Assembly (NCBI GenBank): GCA_949752745.1
Contig: OX457025.1
Location: forward strand, 50,711,098 to 50,775,097
Direction of reading: 5' to 3'
DNA from: Protula sp. h YS-2021
Taxonomy: Eukaryota > Annelida > Polychaeta > Sabellida > Serpulidae
DNA: 64,000 nucleotides
Shown here: piece by piece, positions 32,858 to 43,397 of the stretch
Numbering within the stretch: position 1 is the stretch's first letter
Layout of the letters: every line of letters begins with the position of its first letter
Notes under the pieces: generated by a model
Told to the model about the DNA's origin: nothing
Seen by the model: the letters and a program-made list of their open reading frames with translations, nothing else
Database searches by the model: none
Made by a program: the position numbers and the translations under genes

Positions 32858-33008
32858 TGTCGGGTCATACCTAAGATTGAGATTCCTTCTTGCTACTCCG
32901 TGAGGGACTCCACGGTTAGAGAGATTTTGAATGCCCCATATCAGAATAATGTGGCAGGGGGCCCCGATATGGCCATAGCAGTAAAAAAAAAAAAGAAAGA
33001 AAAAGAAA
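32858..33008 (+). mobile_element. 5'-truncated SINE copy
   Basis: It matches the body of the SINE at 17890 from TCGGGTCATACCTAAGA through AATGTGGCAGGGGGCCCCGA to CCATAGCAGT, then an A-rich tail. The tRNA-like head is missing. It ends 129 bp before the first coding exon of the large gene. Confidence 0.8.
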
Positions 33009-33137
33009 ATCACAATGCTACACCAAATGTATCCGGTCACTTGTCGGTTAGTTTCGCTAAGATTTATGGATTGTGTTGTCGTTATTTCAAATTCCCAATA
33101 TATTCAGCTAATGATCATTCTCTTATTGCTTTCACAG

Positions 33138-33319
33138 ATGCCGCGGAAAAAAGGGTGGATTAAAAAGACCAAGGTCCAAGAACAGTTCGTTGATCTGCAG
33201 CGCTACAGAACAGGTGACGTTGTGCTTCACATCTATAGAAGGAAGTGGTGGCCTGCACATGTGGAAGGCCGGGACCCTGACGGAAGTATAGAAGTCTCGT
33301 TTTGCGGTTTTGACTTTGC
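33138..33319 (+). CDS. PWWP-tyrosine recombinase gene, exon 1
   Basis: ATG follows directly on a TTTCACAG acceptor, as in the paralogue at 16256, and the product begins MPRKKGWIKK. After a basic start the exon encodes the first half of a PWWP domain: YRTGDVVLHIYRRKWWPAHV, then IEVSFCGFDFA. The WWP core tryptophans are kept, but the aromatic residue normally preceding 'PxWP' is replaced by basic residues, so an incomplete methyl-lysine cage is possible. The exon ends in phase 2 before GTAAGT. The full gene has 15 exons and a predicted product of about 1760 residues, if the single frame shift in exon 11 is disregarded. I infer a nuclear, chromatin-bound protein. Confidence 0.82.
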
Positions 33320-33600
33320 GTAAGTTCTTAAACTTTTTTTCTATTGCTTTCCTTTCCAGGTCGTGGACGTCCTGTACAACCAGTTTGATTTAGATTCCCT
33401 TTTGTTTTTGCGTGTTCTTGTGGAATGATGACGTCCTATTCGCAGAAATTATACTTTTGTAGAGTTGAAAGACCAGTGTATCGTAACATTTTTTTTTTTG
33501 CTCCTGTAATAACTGAAAAAAAAACTTGACAAGGACAGAAGTGACGTCCTTACAGCAGCTGAGAGTGATCCATGATTTCAAAACATTCTTTCATTTTTAG

Positions 33601-33659
33601 TCCGGAGAAAGTTTCCGATCCCAGGAAGCTCAAACCGTTTCCTATGGCTGTGGGAATTG
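33601..33659 (+). CDS. PWWP-tyrosine recombinase gene, exon 2
   Basis: 59 nt, phase 2 in and phase 1 out, between TTTTTAG and GTAATA. It encodes PEKVSDPRKLKPFPMAVGI, the end of the PWWP barrel with the KPF motif. It is identical in length and phase to exon 2 of the paralogue (16770-16828). The 738-nt intron that follows contains a duplicated block of roughly 225-240 bp (33686-34150). Confidence 0.82.
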
Positions 33660-33685
33660 GTAATATGTTATTAAGAAATGACAGA

Positions 33686-34150
33686 TTTTTTCCTTCCCTG
33701 TGATTGGGTTAAATGTCGGTTTGCAAATCTCCGTTTTGCATGATAGTGCTTCATAAGTTTGCAGGTTCGATTATCTAGCCGGAAGCATCAGACTCAAAAG
33801 GACTTGTATTTTTCAGTATCTTAGATGAAATGCTGAATCCCTGTATTGCCAGTTGCACGTTCTCATTGCTAAACGAACTGTATATGCGAGATTATACTTG
33901 TTCGATTTTTTTCCTTCCCGGTGATTGGGTTAAATGTCTGTTTTGTCGTTTTATGGTTTGCAAATCCCCGTTTCCGTTGAGTTTTGCATGCTAATGCTTC
34001 ATTAGTTTGCAGGTTCGATTATCTAACTGGAAGCATCAGACCCAAAAGGACTTGTATTTTTCAGTATTTTAGATGAAGTGCCGAATCCCTGTATTGCCAG
34101 TTGCACGTTCTCATTGCTAAACGGACTGTATATGCGAGATTGTACTTATT
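33686..34150. repeat. Duplicated block in intron 2
   Basis: Two copies (about 33686-33908 and 33909-34150) share TTCCTTCCCTGTGATTGGGT, TTCGATTATCTAGCCGGAAG and TTGCCAGTTGCACGTTCTCA. The second copy has a short internal insertion. Confidence 0.85.
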
Positions 34151-34397
34151 CGTATAACACCTATTTTTAAATTTTCTCTTCGGTATCTGTTCTCTCTGTA
34201 ACTTGCGTGGAACACAAACTTAAATTACCATTGTGTCCGTGTCATTTTTGTGCTCACGCCTTGGAATGATAAAAAAGTATCGTTTTCCTTTACGCACAGT
34301 GTGTTTTCGCATGGTTTTTGGGAATGATTTATGTGCGTCTAAACTTGTATGGAATGAAATGTGGAATGATTAAGTATTCCGTCATTTTTTTCTGCAG

Positions 34398-34607
34398 AAG
34401 AGGTGTGTAAAAACCCCGGGAAGGGATATATCAAGGCCTGGGCAGAAGCCGCAAAGAGGTTATGCCGCAGGGATCAGAGCCACTTGACCCATTTTGTGGG
34501 TGAAATTGTTGGGGGACCGGTTAAAGATAGTGATGACAGTTCGGATGTTAACCAAGCCTGTAGCCAGATTAAGAAAGCAGCGGAAAATATCCCTGCGTCG
34601 ATTTCAG
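34398..34607 (+). CDS. PWWP-tyrosine recombinase gene, exon 3
   Basis: Phase 1 to phase 1, 210 nt, between TCTGCAG and GTAATA. It encodes the C-terminal helices of the PWWP fold (KGYIKAWAEAAKRLCRRDQS), followed by an acidic linker (VKDSDDSSDVNQACSQIKKA). From here to the last intron every intron is phase 1 and every exon length is a multiple of three, except exon 11. This makes the exons freely interchangeable without loss of frame. Confidence 0.8.
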
Positions 34608-34941
34608 GTAATAACAGATGGACGAATATACAACATATATTTTGCTTGACGCGTATTTCTCGTTTCATTCGACATCTTTTTTTTTGTGTGTCTGTGGGTG
34701 TGATCCGAAGGGCAGTTTCGTTATTTTCCTGAACCGGAACTTGTAAGACTGGAGCGAAACGGACTGTTGTCAGAATTTTGAACATGCATGTCCTGTGCGG
34801 CTAAGCTTTAAATTGTTCAAGGATTAAATAAGGACGTCATAGTTTATGACTCGGCTGTTACATTAGAATGAAACATTGGCATTGGAAGAAATCACAGAGT
34901 TCAAATTAATTTTAAAACATGTGTTCATTTCGCTTGCACAG

Positions 34942-35214
34942 AATTTTCATACAATATCCCCGTTGCAGCGATCGAAAGCCATGAGACAGAAGTTACGGCC
35001 ACCGTTGGGGAGGGGGTGGCGCAATCCGAAGAACGTAGTTCGGGCAGCGATTGCGTCATTCAAGGCGTTAAAACCATGTCAAAAGAGCTTTGTGAGAGAC
35101 CAGTGAAAAGGGTAGAGTCGGCTAACACACATTCATCGCAGGGCGAGAAAGACACAAAACTCTCAGCGAATGCGGAATCGGCTGTTGAAGGGGCGTCGTC
35201 TGAGAAGTCGCTGG
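34942..35214 (+). CDS. PWWP-tyrosine recombinase gene, exon 4 (linker repeat copy 1)
   Basis: 273 nt, phase 1 to 1, between TTGCACAG and GTAAGT. It encodes a Ser/Glu-rich linker (IPVAAIESHETEVTATVGEG, SEERSSGSDCVI, MSKELCERPVKR, HSSQGEKDTK). It is a close copy of exon 5, and the downstream intron is copied too (GTGATGCTTTTGCATTTATA at 35220 and 35849). No domain is recognised. Confidence 0.75.
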
Positions 35215-35588
35215 GTAAGTGATGCTTTTGCATTTATAAAGGGTAAGAATTGTTGCTGAGATGTGTCGGAAGGTGTATCGGGATATATGTAGCACTAGTG
35301 CAGATTTGGTCAAGCCAACCAGGTGCTGACGTTTCAAAGAATTCAAAACATTTTTCGTGCGTTGTGGTTGTCGGCGAAACGGACTGCTTATCGGTGCCCA
35401 CTGCTAAGATTGTAAGAGTTTTGTACAGTTCAGCTTTGAATTGAAGATGAAATGTGAAGGTTATTCCTGGGCGCTTCATGGTCTTTTCAAATTTAGTTGC
35501 TGTTTTGACTTGATGTGAAGTTGTCAGTGTCTCTGTCGTACGAATTCAGTGATTTAGCGTTTGTAATACCAGTGTTATACTTTTTCAG

Positions 35589-35843
35589 AAAATGTCCCCG
35601 TTGCTGCAATCGGAAGCCGTGACACAGACGTTACGGTCACCGTTGGGGAGGGGGTGGCGCAATCCGAAGAACGTAGTTCGGACAGCGATTGCGTCATTAC
35701 GGGCGTTGATATCATGTCAAAGGAGCTTTGTGAGAGATCGGTGAAAAGGGAAGAGGGGGCACACACACATTCATCGCAGGGCGAAAAAGACACAGCGAAT
35801 GCGGAATCGGCTGTTCAAGGGGCGTCTTATGAGAAGTCGCTGG
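35589..35843 (+). CDS. PWWP-tyrosine recombinase gene, exon 5 (linker repeat copy 2)
   Basis: 255 nt, phase 1 to 1, between TTTTTCAG and GTAAGT. It encodes NVPVAAIGSRDTDVTVTVGE, SEERSSDSDCVI and MSKELCERSVKR, about 80-85 % identical to exon 4 by eye. Differences are mostly substitutions and one six-codon deletion, so the reading frame is maintained in both copies. Confidence 0.78.
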
Positions 35844-36033
35844 GTAAGTGATGCTTTTGCATTTATAAAGGGTAAGAATTGTTGCTGAGGTGTGTCGGAA
35901 GGAGTATCCTGACATATGTAGCAGTAGTGCAGATTTGGTCAAGGGAATCGGGTGCTGGCATTTTAAAGAATTCAAAACTTTTTTCTTGCATTATGGTTGT
36001 CGGCGAAAAGGACTGCTTATCACTGCTGTGATT

Positions 36034-36192
36034 ACGGAAGACCTGGGGGGGGGGGGCAATTACTGCTGCTATCCTATTTGGATTTTGCATGTGAAATCCT
36101 GCTTAGGCATTGCTTAAGCACTGCCTTAGCAGGATGTCACGTGCAAAATTCAAGTAGGGCAACAGCAGTAGTGGCCCTCCAGGTCTTCCGAA
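36034..36192. mobile_element. Fold-back MITE in intron 5
   Basis: The 159-bp insert forms one long inverted repeat (CGGAAGACCTGG ... CCAGGTCTTCCG, with an imperfect inner stem including GCAGGAT/ATCCTGC). It is flanked by TGTGATT on both sides (36027-36033, 36193-36199). The paralogous intron 4 lacks it, so it was inserted after the exon duplication. A 7- to 8-bp target site fits hAT-type elements. Confidence 0.8.
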
Positions 36193-36431
36193 TGTGATTG
36201 AAAGAGTTTTGTGAGTACAGCTTTGAATTGAAGATTGAATGTAAAGGTTATTCCTGGCCGCTACATGGTCTCTTTAAGCGTAGTTGGCATTTGGATTTCA
36301 CGTGAAGTTGTCAGTCTCTGTCGTGCGAATCCGCAGTGGTTTAGAGTTTGCAAAACAAATGCAATCCAGGGTGTCCAGCTTTGATGTGCTGCTCATTTCG
36401 CTTATGTAGTTAGAATGTGATACATTTTCAG

Positions 36432-36653
36432 AAAATGTTCCCGTAGCAGCAAGGGGAAGGCGTGAGACAGAAGACAGGGACACTTTTGAATGTAGTCCGG
36501 GAAGCGATACCGTTATTACGGGCGTTGGTGCCCTTTTACAAAAGTTTGCTAGCAAGTCAAAGAAAGAGGGGGCAGCTACACATTTTAGTAACACAAAACT
36601 GGCTGAAGATGCGAAATTGGGTGCTACAGAGTCGTTTGAGGGCAAATTACTTG
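36432..36653 (+). CDS. PWWP-tyrosine recombinase gene, exon 6 (divergent linker repeat copy 3)
   Basis: 222 nt, phase 1 to 1, between TTTTCAG and GTAAGT. It starts NVPVAARGRRETEDRDTFEC and keeps the SPGSDTVITGV block of exons 4 and 5 but is otherwise diverged (LLQKFASKSKKEGAATHFSN). The shared start, the SDxVI block and the phase indicate that it belongs to the same duplicated exon family. Confidence 0.72.
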
Positions 36654-36868
36654 GTAAGTGTATTTTTTTTTAACTATTGAAGCATAAGATGTTCTGTTGC
36701 CCAGCTGTGTTTAAAGTGGTCACCTCGTGTGTTGCTTATTTTTGTTTTTAGGGTTTGCAACTGCAGCCCATTTCGCTGTTCCAAATAATTTTGTGTTTGC
36801 GCCCACGAAAAATGCTCGGAAAGAAACTAAAATATGACTTAAATTCAAAATCCTTTTAACTTTTTTAG

Positions 36869-36976
36869 GAGTGGTGAAACCTGTACCTCAACCAGTCAAG
36901 ATCTTTGAGTTGTCCCACAAGACGGAAGGTACTTACACGGTCCAACCAGGGAATACCTACCTTGCAAATGCAATGG
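36869..36976 (+). CDS. PWWP-tyrosine recombinase gene, exon 7
   Basis: 108 nt, phase 1 to 1, between TTTTTTAG and GTAAGT. It encodes a short Pro/Val segment (VVKPVPQPVKIFELS, GTYTVQPGNTYLANAMG) with no known domain. Confidence 0.68.
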
Positions 36977-37088
36977 GTAAGTCGTATTTAGCTTTGTTAT
37001 CAATTAAAATACAGCGCTTTTCGCCTTGCACTTTAATCAACAAGGTAACTCAGAGTTATTTATTGGCTTTGTTTCTTTCTCATTTTAG

Positions 37089-37100
37089 ATGTGTTATCAA
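37089..37100 (+). CDS. PWWP-tyrosine recombinase gene, exon 8 (12-nt microexon)
   Basis: Twelve nucleotides lie between TCTCATTTTAG and GTAAGTTG, both strong splice sites. In phase it adds four residues (DVLS-like) between exons 7 and 9. Because it is 12 nt with phase-1 borders, exon 7 can also join exon 9 directly in frame, so the microexon may be optional. The same four residues (DVLA/S) begin exon 10. Confidence 0.5.
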
Positions 37101-37212
37101 GTAAGTTGAACATAAAAAAAGTGTGCAGTGCATCTGGTTTCGCGTATATCACATAAATGCATTTACCATTTGCTTGTGTAACTCTCATGTCTGTCATTTT
37201 GTTTTGTTGTAG

Positions 37213-37401
37213 AAGCTGCCGGACTTGTTTGCAGGATGGTACAGAGGCCTGGAGGGGTAGATGCGGAGGTATTTGCGGGACAGGAAATTGCGACATGTGT
37301 TGTGAGGGATGTGGTAGAAGGACTGAAACCTGAAGGCATAACTTTTTCCCACATTGAACCCAGGTCTTCACTGCAAACAGTAGATACAAGTGCTATTTTG
37401 G
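37213..37401 (+). CDS. PWWP-tyrosine recombinase gene, exon 9
   Basis: 189 nt, phase 1 to 1, between TTGTTGTAG and GTAGGT. It encodes AAGLVCRMVQRPGGVDAEVF and CVVRDVVEGLKPEGITFSHI. It is moderately hydrophobic and not recognised as a domain. Confidence 0.7.
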
Positions 37402-37621
37402 GTAGGTTTTACGTATTTCATTTTTTTTTTAGCTGTATGCTTTAATACAATATAATACATTTTACGGTATGGTTGTAAACTGATGAGGACGTCAAGCAAG
37501 CGAAACCATCCAGGTTAAGTGCAAGTCTAAAACATAGCAATATCGCGTTTCGCATGTTGAGTGTGTTTTATATGGAAAAGATATTTAGAAATGCATTTTG
37601 TTTTTATTTCTTTTGTTTCAG

Positions 37622-37930
37622 CAGATGTCTTGGCCAAAGCAAGTGATGAGGGGGAGGGGCAGGAGCAAACTAGCCATGAACTTTGTCAGCCACAAGCTAC
37701 AACAGCACAAGAGCAAAACTTTTTTCCAAATTTATCATTTTCTGAGATGTTGCGTGATGACGCCGAACCTGATCCTGAATTTCTAGAGCACTTGACGACC
37801 TGTAGTGCACCCGTAACATCTCGGCAGCGGCCTATTCCATCAACAGCTGTAAGGGAGGAGGACCTTATGCAAGAGCAACAGCACCATGTCTTGGAAAGGT
37901 TTTGCGCGCTGACAGAAGAAACAAAAGGTG
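37622..37930 (+). CDS. PWWP-tyrosine recombinase gene, exon 10
   Basis: 309 nt, phase 1 to 1, ending before GTAAGT. The acceptor is a tandem NAGNAG (TTTCAGCAG), so the exon may begin at 37622 or 37625, adding or removing one Ala. It encodes an acidic, Gln-rich segment (SFSEMLRDDAEPDPEFLEHL, EEDLMQEQQHHVLERFCAL) with no recognised domain. Confidence 0.72.
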
Positions 37931-38094
37931 GTAAGTAAAATAGTTTTTATGCGATGTCCATTTCGCTGGTATTGAGCATTTGTGCAGTGGTAAAGTGTAG
38001 TGGTCAGAAAAATATTAATACCGTTAAACGAAGACATTATTGCTGGCGAGACCGCCCCCACACCCAAACGGCTTGTTTCACAAAATCGCAGGAC

Positions 38095-38380
38095 GTAATA
38101 TTGGTGTTAGTAGGGAGCTATTGCTATCGGTCTGTCCGTTCGTCTGTCCGTAAATTTTTTTGTCTGGGCGATATCTCAAAAACTATTTATCGGAGCTTCA
38201 CGAAACTTTACAGGAAGAAAGTATATATAGTGTAAATGTGCAAACACCCGTCCGCCGCTTCATCCGTTGCACCTTGTATGTTGTTTTTATCCGGGCGGTA
38301 TTTCAAAAGAGTAACTGGACCACAGTGATGTAGCTGTTATTGGCTGAAGGCTCTGCATCTCCGATGCCTATGTTTATTAT
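38095..38380. repeat. CTGTCCGT-headed element in intron 10
   Basis: GGTCTGTCCGTTCGTCTGTCCG is followed by two units sharing GGGCGATATCTCAAAAACTA / GGGCGGTATTTCAAAAGAGT. This is the same architecture as the elements at 8398 and 59930. Confidence 0.55.
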
Positions 38381-38385
38381 TATTC

Positions 38386-39470
38386 AAAATTCAGTTCGTT
38401 TCACTGCAACATGTCGATACACCAGAATGAAGAAAGTGTACTTGGTGTAATTAGGGAGCTATGATGGGTTGCAACCTTCCCTCTCCTCCCCTCACCCCGC
38501 CCCTTTCTCAAAGAAAAAAAAATAGATTGAACTCAGTTTCAGCGCTCACCTCTTGGTACCCTTAATCTGGAGTCTGCTGTGGTTTTTTTTCAAAATTCAG
38601 TTCGTTTCACTGCAATATGTTGATACACCAGAATCAAAAATGTGTACTTGGTGTAATTAGGGGGCTACGATGGGTTGCAACCTTCCCTCTCCCCCCCCCC
38701 TCACCCCGCCCCTTTCTCAAAGAAAAAAAAATAGATTGAACTCAGTTTCAGCGCTCACCTCTTGGTACCCTTAATCTGGAGTCTGCTGTGGTTTTTTTTT
38801 TCAAAATTCAGTTCGTTTCACTGCAATATGTTGATACACCAGAATCAAAAATGTGTACTTGGTGTAATTAGGGGGCTACGATGGGTTGCAACCTTCCCTC
38901 TCCCCCCCCTCACCCCGCCCCTTTCTCAAAGAAAAAAAAATAGATTGAACTCAGTTTCAGCGCTCACCTCTTGGTACCCTTAATCTGGAGTCTGCTGTGG
39001 TTTTTTTTTCAAAATTCAGTTCGTTTCACTGCAATATGTTGATACACCGGAATCAAAAATGTGTACTTGGTGTAATTAGGGGGCTACGATGGGTTGCAAC
39101 TTTCCCTTCCCCCCCCCCGCTCACCCCGCCCCTTTCTCAAAGAAAAAAAAATAGATTGAACTCAGTTTCAGCGCTCACCTCTTGGTACCCTTAATCTGGA
39201 GTCTGCTGTGGTTTTTTTTCAAAATTCAGTTCGTTTCACTGCAATATGTTGATACACCAGAATCAAAAATGTGTACTTGGTGTAATTAGGGGGCTATGGT
39301 GGGTTGCAACCTTCTCCCCCCCCTCACCCCGCCCCTTTCTCAAAGAAAAAAAAAGATAGATTGAACTCAGTTTCAGCACTCGCCACTTGGTGCCCTAAAT
39401 CTGGAGTCTGCTGTGGTTTTTTTTTTTTTAAATTCGGTTCGTTTCACTGCGACATGTTGATACACAACAA
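38386..39470. repeat. ~210-bp tandem repeat in intron 10
   Basis: Five to six copies begin CAAAATTCAGTTCGTTTCAC at about 38388, 38594, 38805, 39012, 39222 and 39433. They are very similar, which suggests recent expansion, and include C-rich and poly-A/T runs. The short frames across them are artefacts. Related degenerate copies lie at 28840-31480. Confidence 0.9.
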
Positions 39471-39696
39471 TGTTTATTTTTTAACCAAAAAGTGCGATAT
39501 GAGGTTTAGCATTTGCAGTTAATGTTATTAACAAATTGAAGTAACCAGCTCATGATGCAAACATATGAGAGGGGGTTACATTCGCTGTGGTATGGTAGTA
39601 TTTTGTCCTACTTGTGTAAAAATGACTTGCTTTGCATTTGCCATGATTTCTTTGTCTGAATTTCAGTGCTATTTTAGGTTAATATATTTATTGCAG

Positions 39697-42478
39697 AGGC
39701 GGGAAAAGATTGTGATCCTGAGGTGTTCGAGGTGTCCCTAAGAGAGGTCATTCCGTTAGAACCGAATGTTGAACAACACGTCTCAGATTCATCGGTATTA
39801 AGTTCTCCCGTACCAATGGCTCAGATAGAAAACAGTTCTCCCGTATCAGTGGCCCAGATAGAAAAGCCAAAGAGTTTCTCACTGCGAATTCGCCCTAAAC
39901 AGAAAAGGCTACAGCCCCAGTCCGATGAAAGCTCTTCCGTCGATCGTGACCATGATTCAGACTACGTACCCACTCCAAAAAAGAAAAGGCTCTCAGGAAA
40001 AAAACATAAATTTAGTTCAAGTAGCAGTGATGAGGAGTCTGATGAAGCCCCTATCACATCAACTCCACGAAAGGCAGCGAAAGCAACGGTTCGCAGACCA
40101 GCAGTGAAAAGTAGCCAGAGATCAGGTGCAAAAGCAATAGTTCGCAGACCAGCAGTGAAAAGTAGCCAGAGATCAGGTGGCAAACACAGTCAATTGAAAG
40201 CCTCATCGGCGCCAGAGAAAGACAAAAGAGGGAGACAGAAATATCTTACAAAGTCGGAGTTACAGCCCAAGTCCGTCAGAAGCTCTGGCCACGCTCATGA
40301 TGGTGATTCAGACTCCGTACCCACTGCGAAAAAGAAAAGGTTACCAGGAAAAAAACATACATTTACTACAAGTAGCAGTGAGTCTAATGAAACCCCTGTC
40401 ACAACTCCAGGAAAAGCGGCGAAAGCAACGGTTCGCAGATCAGTGAAAAGTAGCGAGATCTCAGGCGACGAACACGGTCAGATGGAGGACCCATCGGTGC
40501 CTGTTGGAGAAAAAGACACAACAGAGGGACCGATGTTTAGTTCAAGTACCGACAGATCCGAATCTACGCCCGTCACATCGACCCCAATGAAATCACGTCG
40601 CAAGTCAGCGAAACGAACGGTTTCAACACCATCAGCTTTAAGAAGCGAAACCTCGGATACAGAACCAGCTACTGCAATTGAATCTTCAACGGTAGCAACT
40701 GCGGATAGTGATTTCGATCTACCAAGACTGGACCCAGCCAGTAAAAAAAAGCATTGTTGTTTCTTCTGTCACAAATTGATTGCACGTGTAGCCGAACATT
40801 GCACAGGCGTCCATCGAAACGAAGACGAAATAAAAGTTATAAAAGAAATCAAAGACAAGCGTTGTCGTGCATTGGAATGGGATAGAATTCGAAAATTGGG
40901 AGATTATTGGTACAACAAACAGGCCAAAAAGAAAGGGTTGAAAGACTTAATTGTCAAATACCGAAACACCATGAGGAAGAGGGAGAAAGCGACTGAAGAA
41001 AAAGAGTACCTGTTGTGTCCATACTGCAAGGCAATGATAACGAAAGAAAACTTCGCACGTCATCAAAGGAGGGAATGTAAGCAAAATGCAGATCGACGGG
41101 AAAAAGGAGAGAAAATTGATACGCCCGAAAAAACTACGCGAAAACGACTTGTTCCTGAGGCAAGAGCTAAAATGATGCAAGTGGACACCAAGTCTGAATC
41201 TGTTAAAAAGGCTTTGGCACGCATGCACCCGTGTCATACGACGGAGATCATAAAGAACGACAAGTTGCTGCTAGAGCTGATGGAATTTTTATCCGATAAA
41301 CATGGTCATATGTCGAAGGCGCAAAGTATGATAACACAACCCGTCATAGCTTTGGCAAAGTTACTTAAGCTGTGTCGCGAGAAATATCCCGATGTTTTCG
41401 TAAGCAGTGAAGACCTAGTCCACCCTGGCCACTACAGGCTAATGGAGAGCGTTATTAAAATGTCCCAGGACGAAGGACCAGCATCACAAGAAGAATTCAG
41501 CCATCCATCGGCGGTTATGAGATTAGGAGGAACTCTTAAGAACCCTTGCAACCGAATACGAGATGCATTGCCTACGAAATGGAGACTACTCGAAAAACAA
41601 GATTGCCTCTGTGTTCCATTCTGTGCTCGATCGTTATTACACATGTTTGTCCAGACGAGCTAACTTCCTGCTAAAGCGACGAAAATTTAACAAGAGAAAA
41701 ATTCTGCCAATGTTTCAAGACATTGACAAGTTTTTCCAACACATATCGAACAGAATGAAGGTACTTCATACGAAACCGGCGAAAGAAGACATCTATAGGG
41801 AAGTCGTGGTGTATACCCTCGCACAGGTGATAATGTTCAACAGAAAACGCAGTGGTGAGGTCGAAAGGTTGCTATTGAAGGATTTAACTGACGGTCTGAA
41901 AATTTCATCAGAGCCAGATCCCGAATATCTAGCGGGAATGCAGGAATTCGAAAAGCAGTTGGCAAGCAAATTGATCAGGATTGAGTTCTTGGGGAAATGC
42001 TCTAGACGAATATCGGTGCTGTTAACAAACGATATGCACGAAAACATCAAGCTGCTGCTGAAGCTACGCGAAAAGTACGTCCACAAGAACTCGGTTTATG
42101 TCTTTGCACGTCCCGGAAATTATAACACACCGATGGAGGGGCACGTCGCGGTAAAAAAGGTAGCAGTGGAAGCAGGCCTTACCGACTTGAACATTTTTAA
42201 TTCAACAAACATGCGAAAACACCTTGCAACGATGTCGCAAGTGTTAAACTTGCCGCACGTAGAGCAGGACTTTTTGGCAAATTTCATGGGTCACGACATA
42301 AGGGTTCATAGGGATTACTACAGATTACCGGTCGACATTGTCGAAAAGAGTAAAGTGGCACAGGTCCTCATTGCCATAAACAGTGGGAAGCCAAGGGAAC
42401 CATACCAACAAACGGGCTACGAAGCGTTGCCGGATGTGGAAATTGGCGAGGTGACTGCACAGGGTGGACCAACGGAAA
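39697..42478 (+). CDS. PWWP-tyrosine recombinase gene, exon 11: zinc fingers and tyrosine recombinase domain (one frame shift)
   Basis: This 2782-nt exon begins after TATTGCAG and ends before GTAGGT. First comes a Lys/Ser-rich region with two to three ~60-residue repeats (PTPKKKRLSGKKHKFSSSSS, KAAKATVRRPAVKSSQRSG), which look like nuclear localisation or DNA-contact sequence. Then follow a C2H2-like finger (CFFCHKLIARVAEHCTGVH, about 40758) and a C2HC finger (CPYCKAMITKENFARHQRRE). A helical stretch leads to a tyrosine-recombinase domain, with Arg in NRKRSGEVERLLLKDL (about 41839), Arg in NMRKHLATMSQ (about 42208), His in NFMGHDI and Tyr in HRDYYRLP (about 42310). The His of the usual HxxR motif is Thr. 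The upstream part reads in one frame and the recombinase in the next (+1); the two frames overlap at 41563-41663. The exon is exactly one base longer than a multiple of three. Confidence 0.85.
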
Positions 42479-42762
42479 GTAGGTTTATGTTGCACTTTAC
42501 GTGCAAAATGTACTTCAAAATTTGTAAGAAAATTTGAAAAGTATAGTTAGCTGACTTTGTAACAGGGAGATGTTAAAAAACCCAAAAAATGTTTTAAGAT
42601 GTGTGTGTTTCAGTACGTTTATTTTCCTACTTTTTTCGACCCCGTTCCCATGTATGTTTTACAGCTGAGAAGATTTGAAGTAACACACAGTTCAGTTTGG
42701 CGCGAAAATGACGTGTATATGTAATTGGGAGTTAATTTGATACCCGTCTATGCTGTTCGCAG

Positions 42763-42831
42763 GTGATGTTGAAGAATCAGACGGAGAGGGAGAAGTGGAC
42801 GTCATAAGAGAGACGGAGCAACGACTGCTGG
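42763..42831 (+). CDS. PWWP-tyrosine recombinase gene, exon 12
   Basis: 69 nt, phase 1 to 1, between TTCGCAG and GTAAGA. It encodes an acidic segment (DVEESDGEGEVDVIRETEQR) linking the recombinase to the C-terminal domains. Confidence 0.68.
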
Positions 42832-43121
42832 GTAAGAAACCTATTAATCGGATTTCGCTTGAATTGTGCGTAAACAGTCAGGAGTAAAGTTGTGTAAGAT
42901 GATAAAGGGGTGATATTTGTAATGACTATTTCATTAAACGTTTTTTTTTTATTATTTTTTTTTAAACATTGTTCAGAATGTAATTATCATTTACAAGGCT
43001 GTACAAAACATGAGACAGTAGTAATAAAATGTGTGACCTTTGAATTTCGCAGGTTTTTGGTACTGCTGCAACTCCGCCAATGTTATTTATAACAAAGTGG
43101 CATTTTTTTATGTTTTTACAG

Positions 43122-43397
43122 GCGATCAAGCAACTCGTCCCCACTTCAGTGAAGTTGAAGTGGCTCTCATGAAGACCATATTCAAGAAAGAATTACACCA
43201 CAGAGGTAGTCTTCCAACGTTAGATGAAGTGGAGGATCGAGTTCGAGACGAGGAAATGTTACTGGGTCGTTCTGTGAGAGAAATCTTCAATTTCCTGAAA
43301 GCGCAGAAGAAAAAAAGTACCAAAGCAAAAAAACAACAAACAGCAGCTCCTTCCGCTCCTGCTCCACCGACCGCTGATGCTTCAGACGATAGTTCAG
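43122..43397 (+). CDS. PWWP-tyrosine recombinase gene, exon 13: Myb/SANT-like segment 1
   Basis: 276 nt, phase 1 to 1, between TTTTTACAG and GTACAA. It encodes a three-helix Myb/SANT-like unit (RPHFSEVEVALMKTIFKKEL, PTLDEVEDRV, LLGRSVREIFNFLKAQ), then a Lys-rich and Ala/Pro-rich tail. The spacing parallels exon 15, so the two are probably internal duplicates. Such units usually contact DNA or histone tails. Confidence 0.75.
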
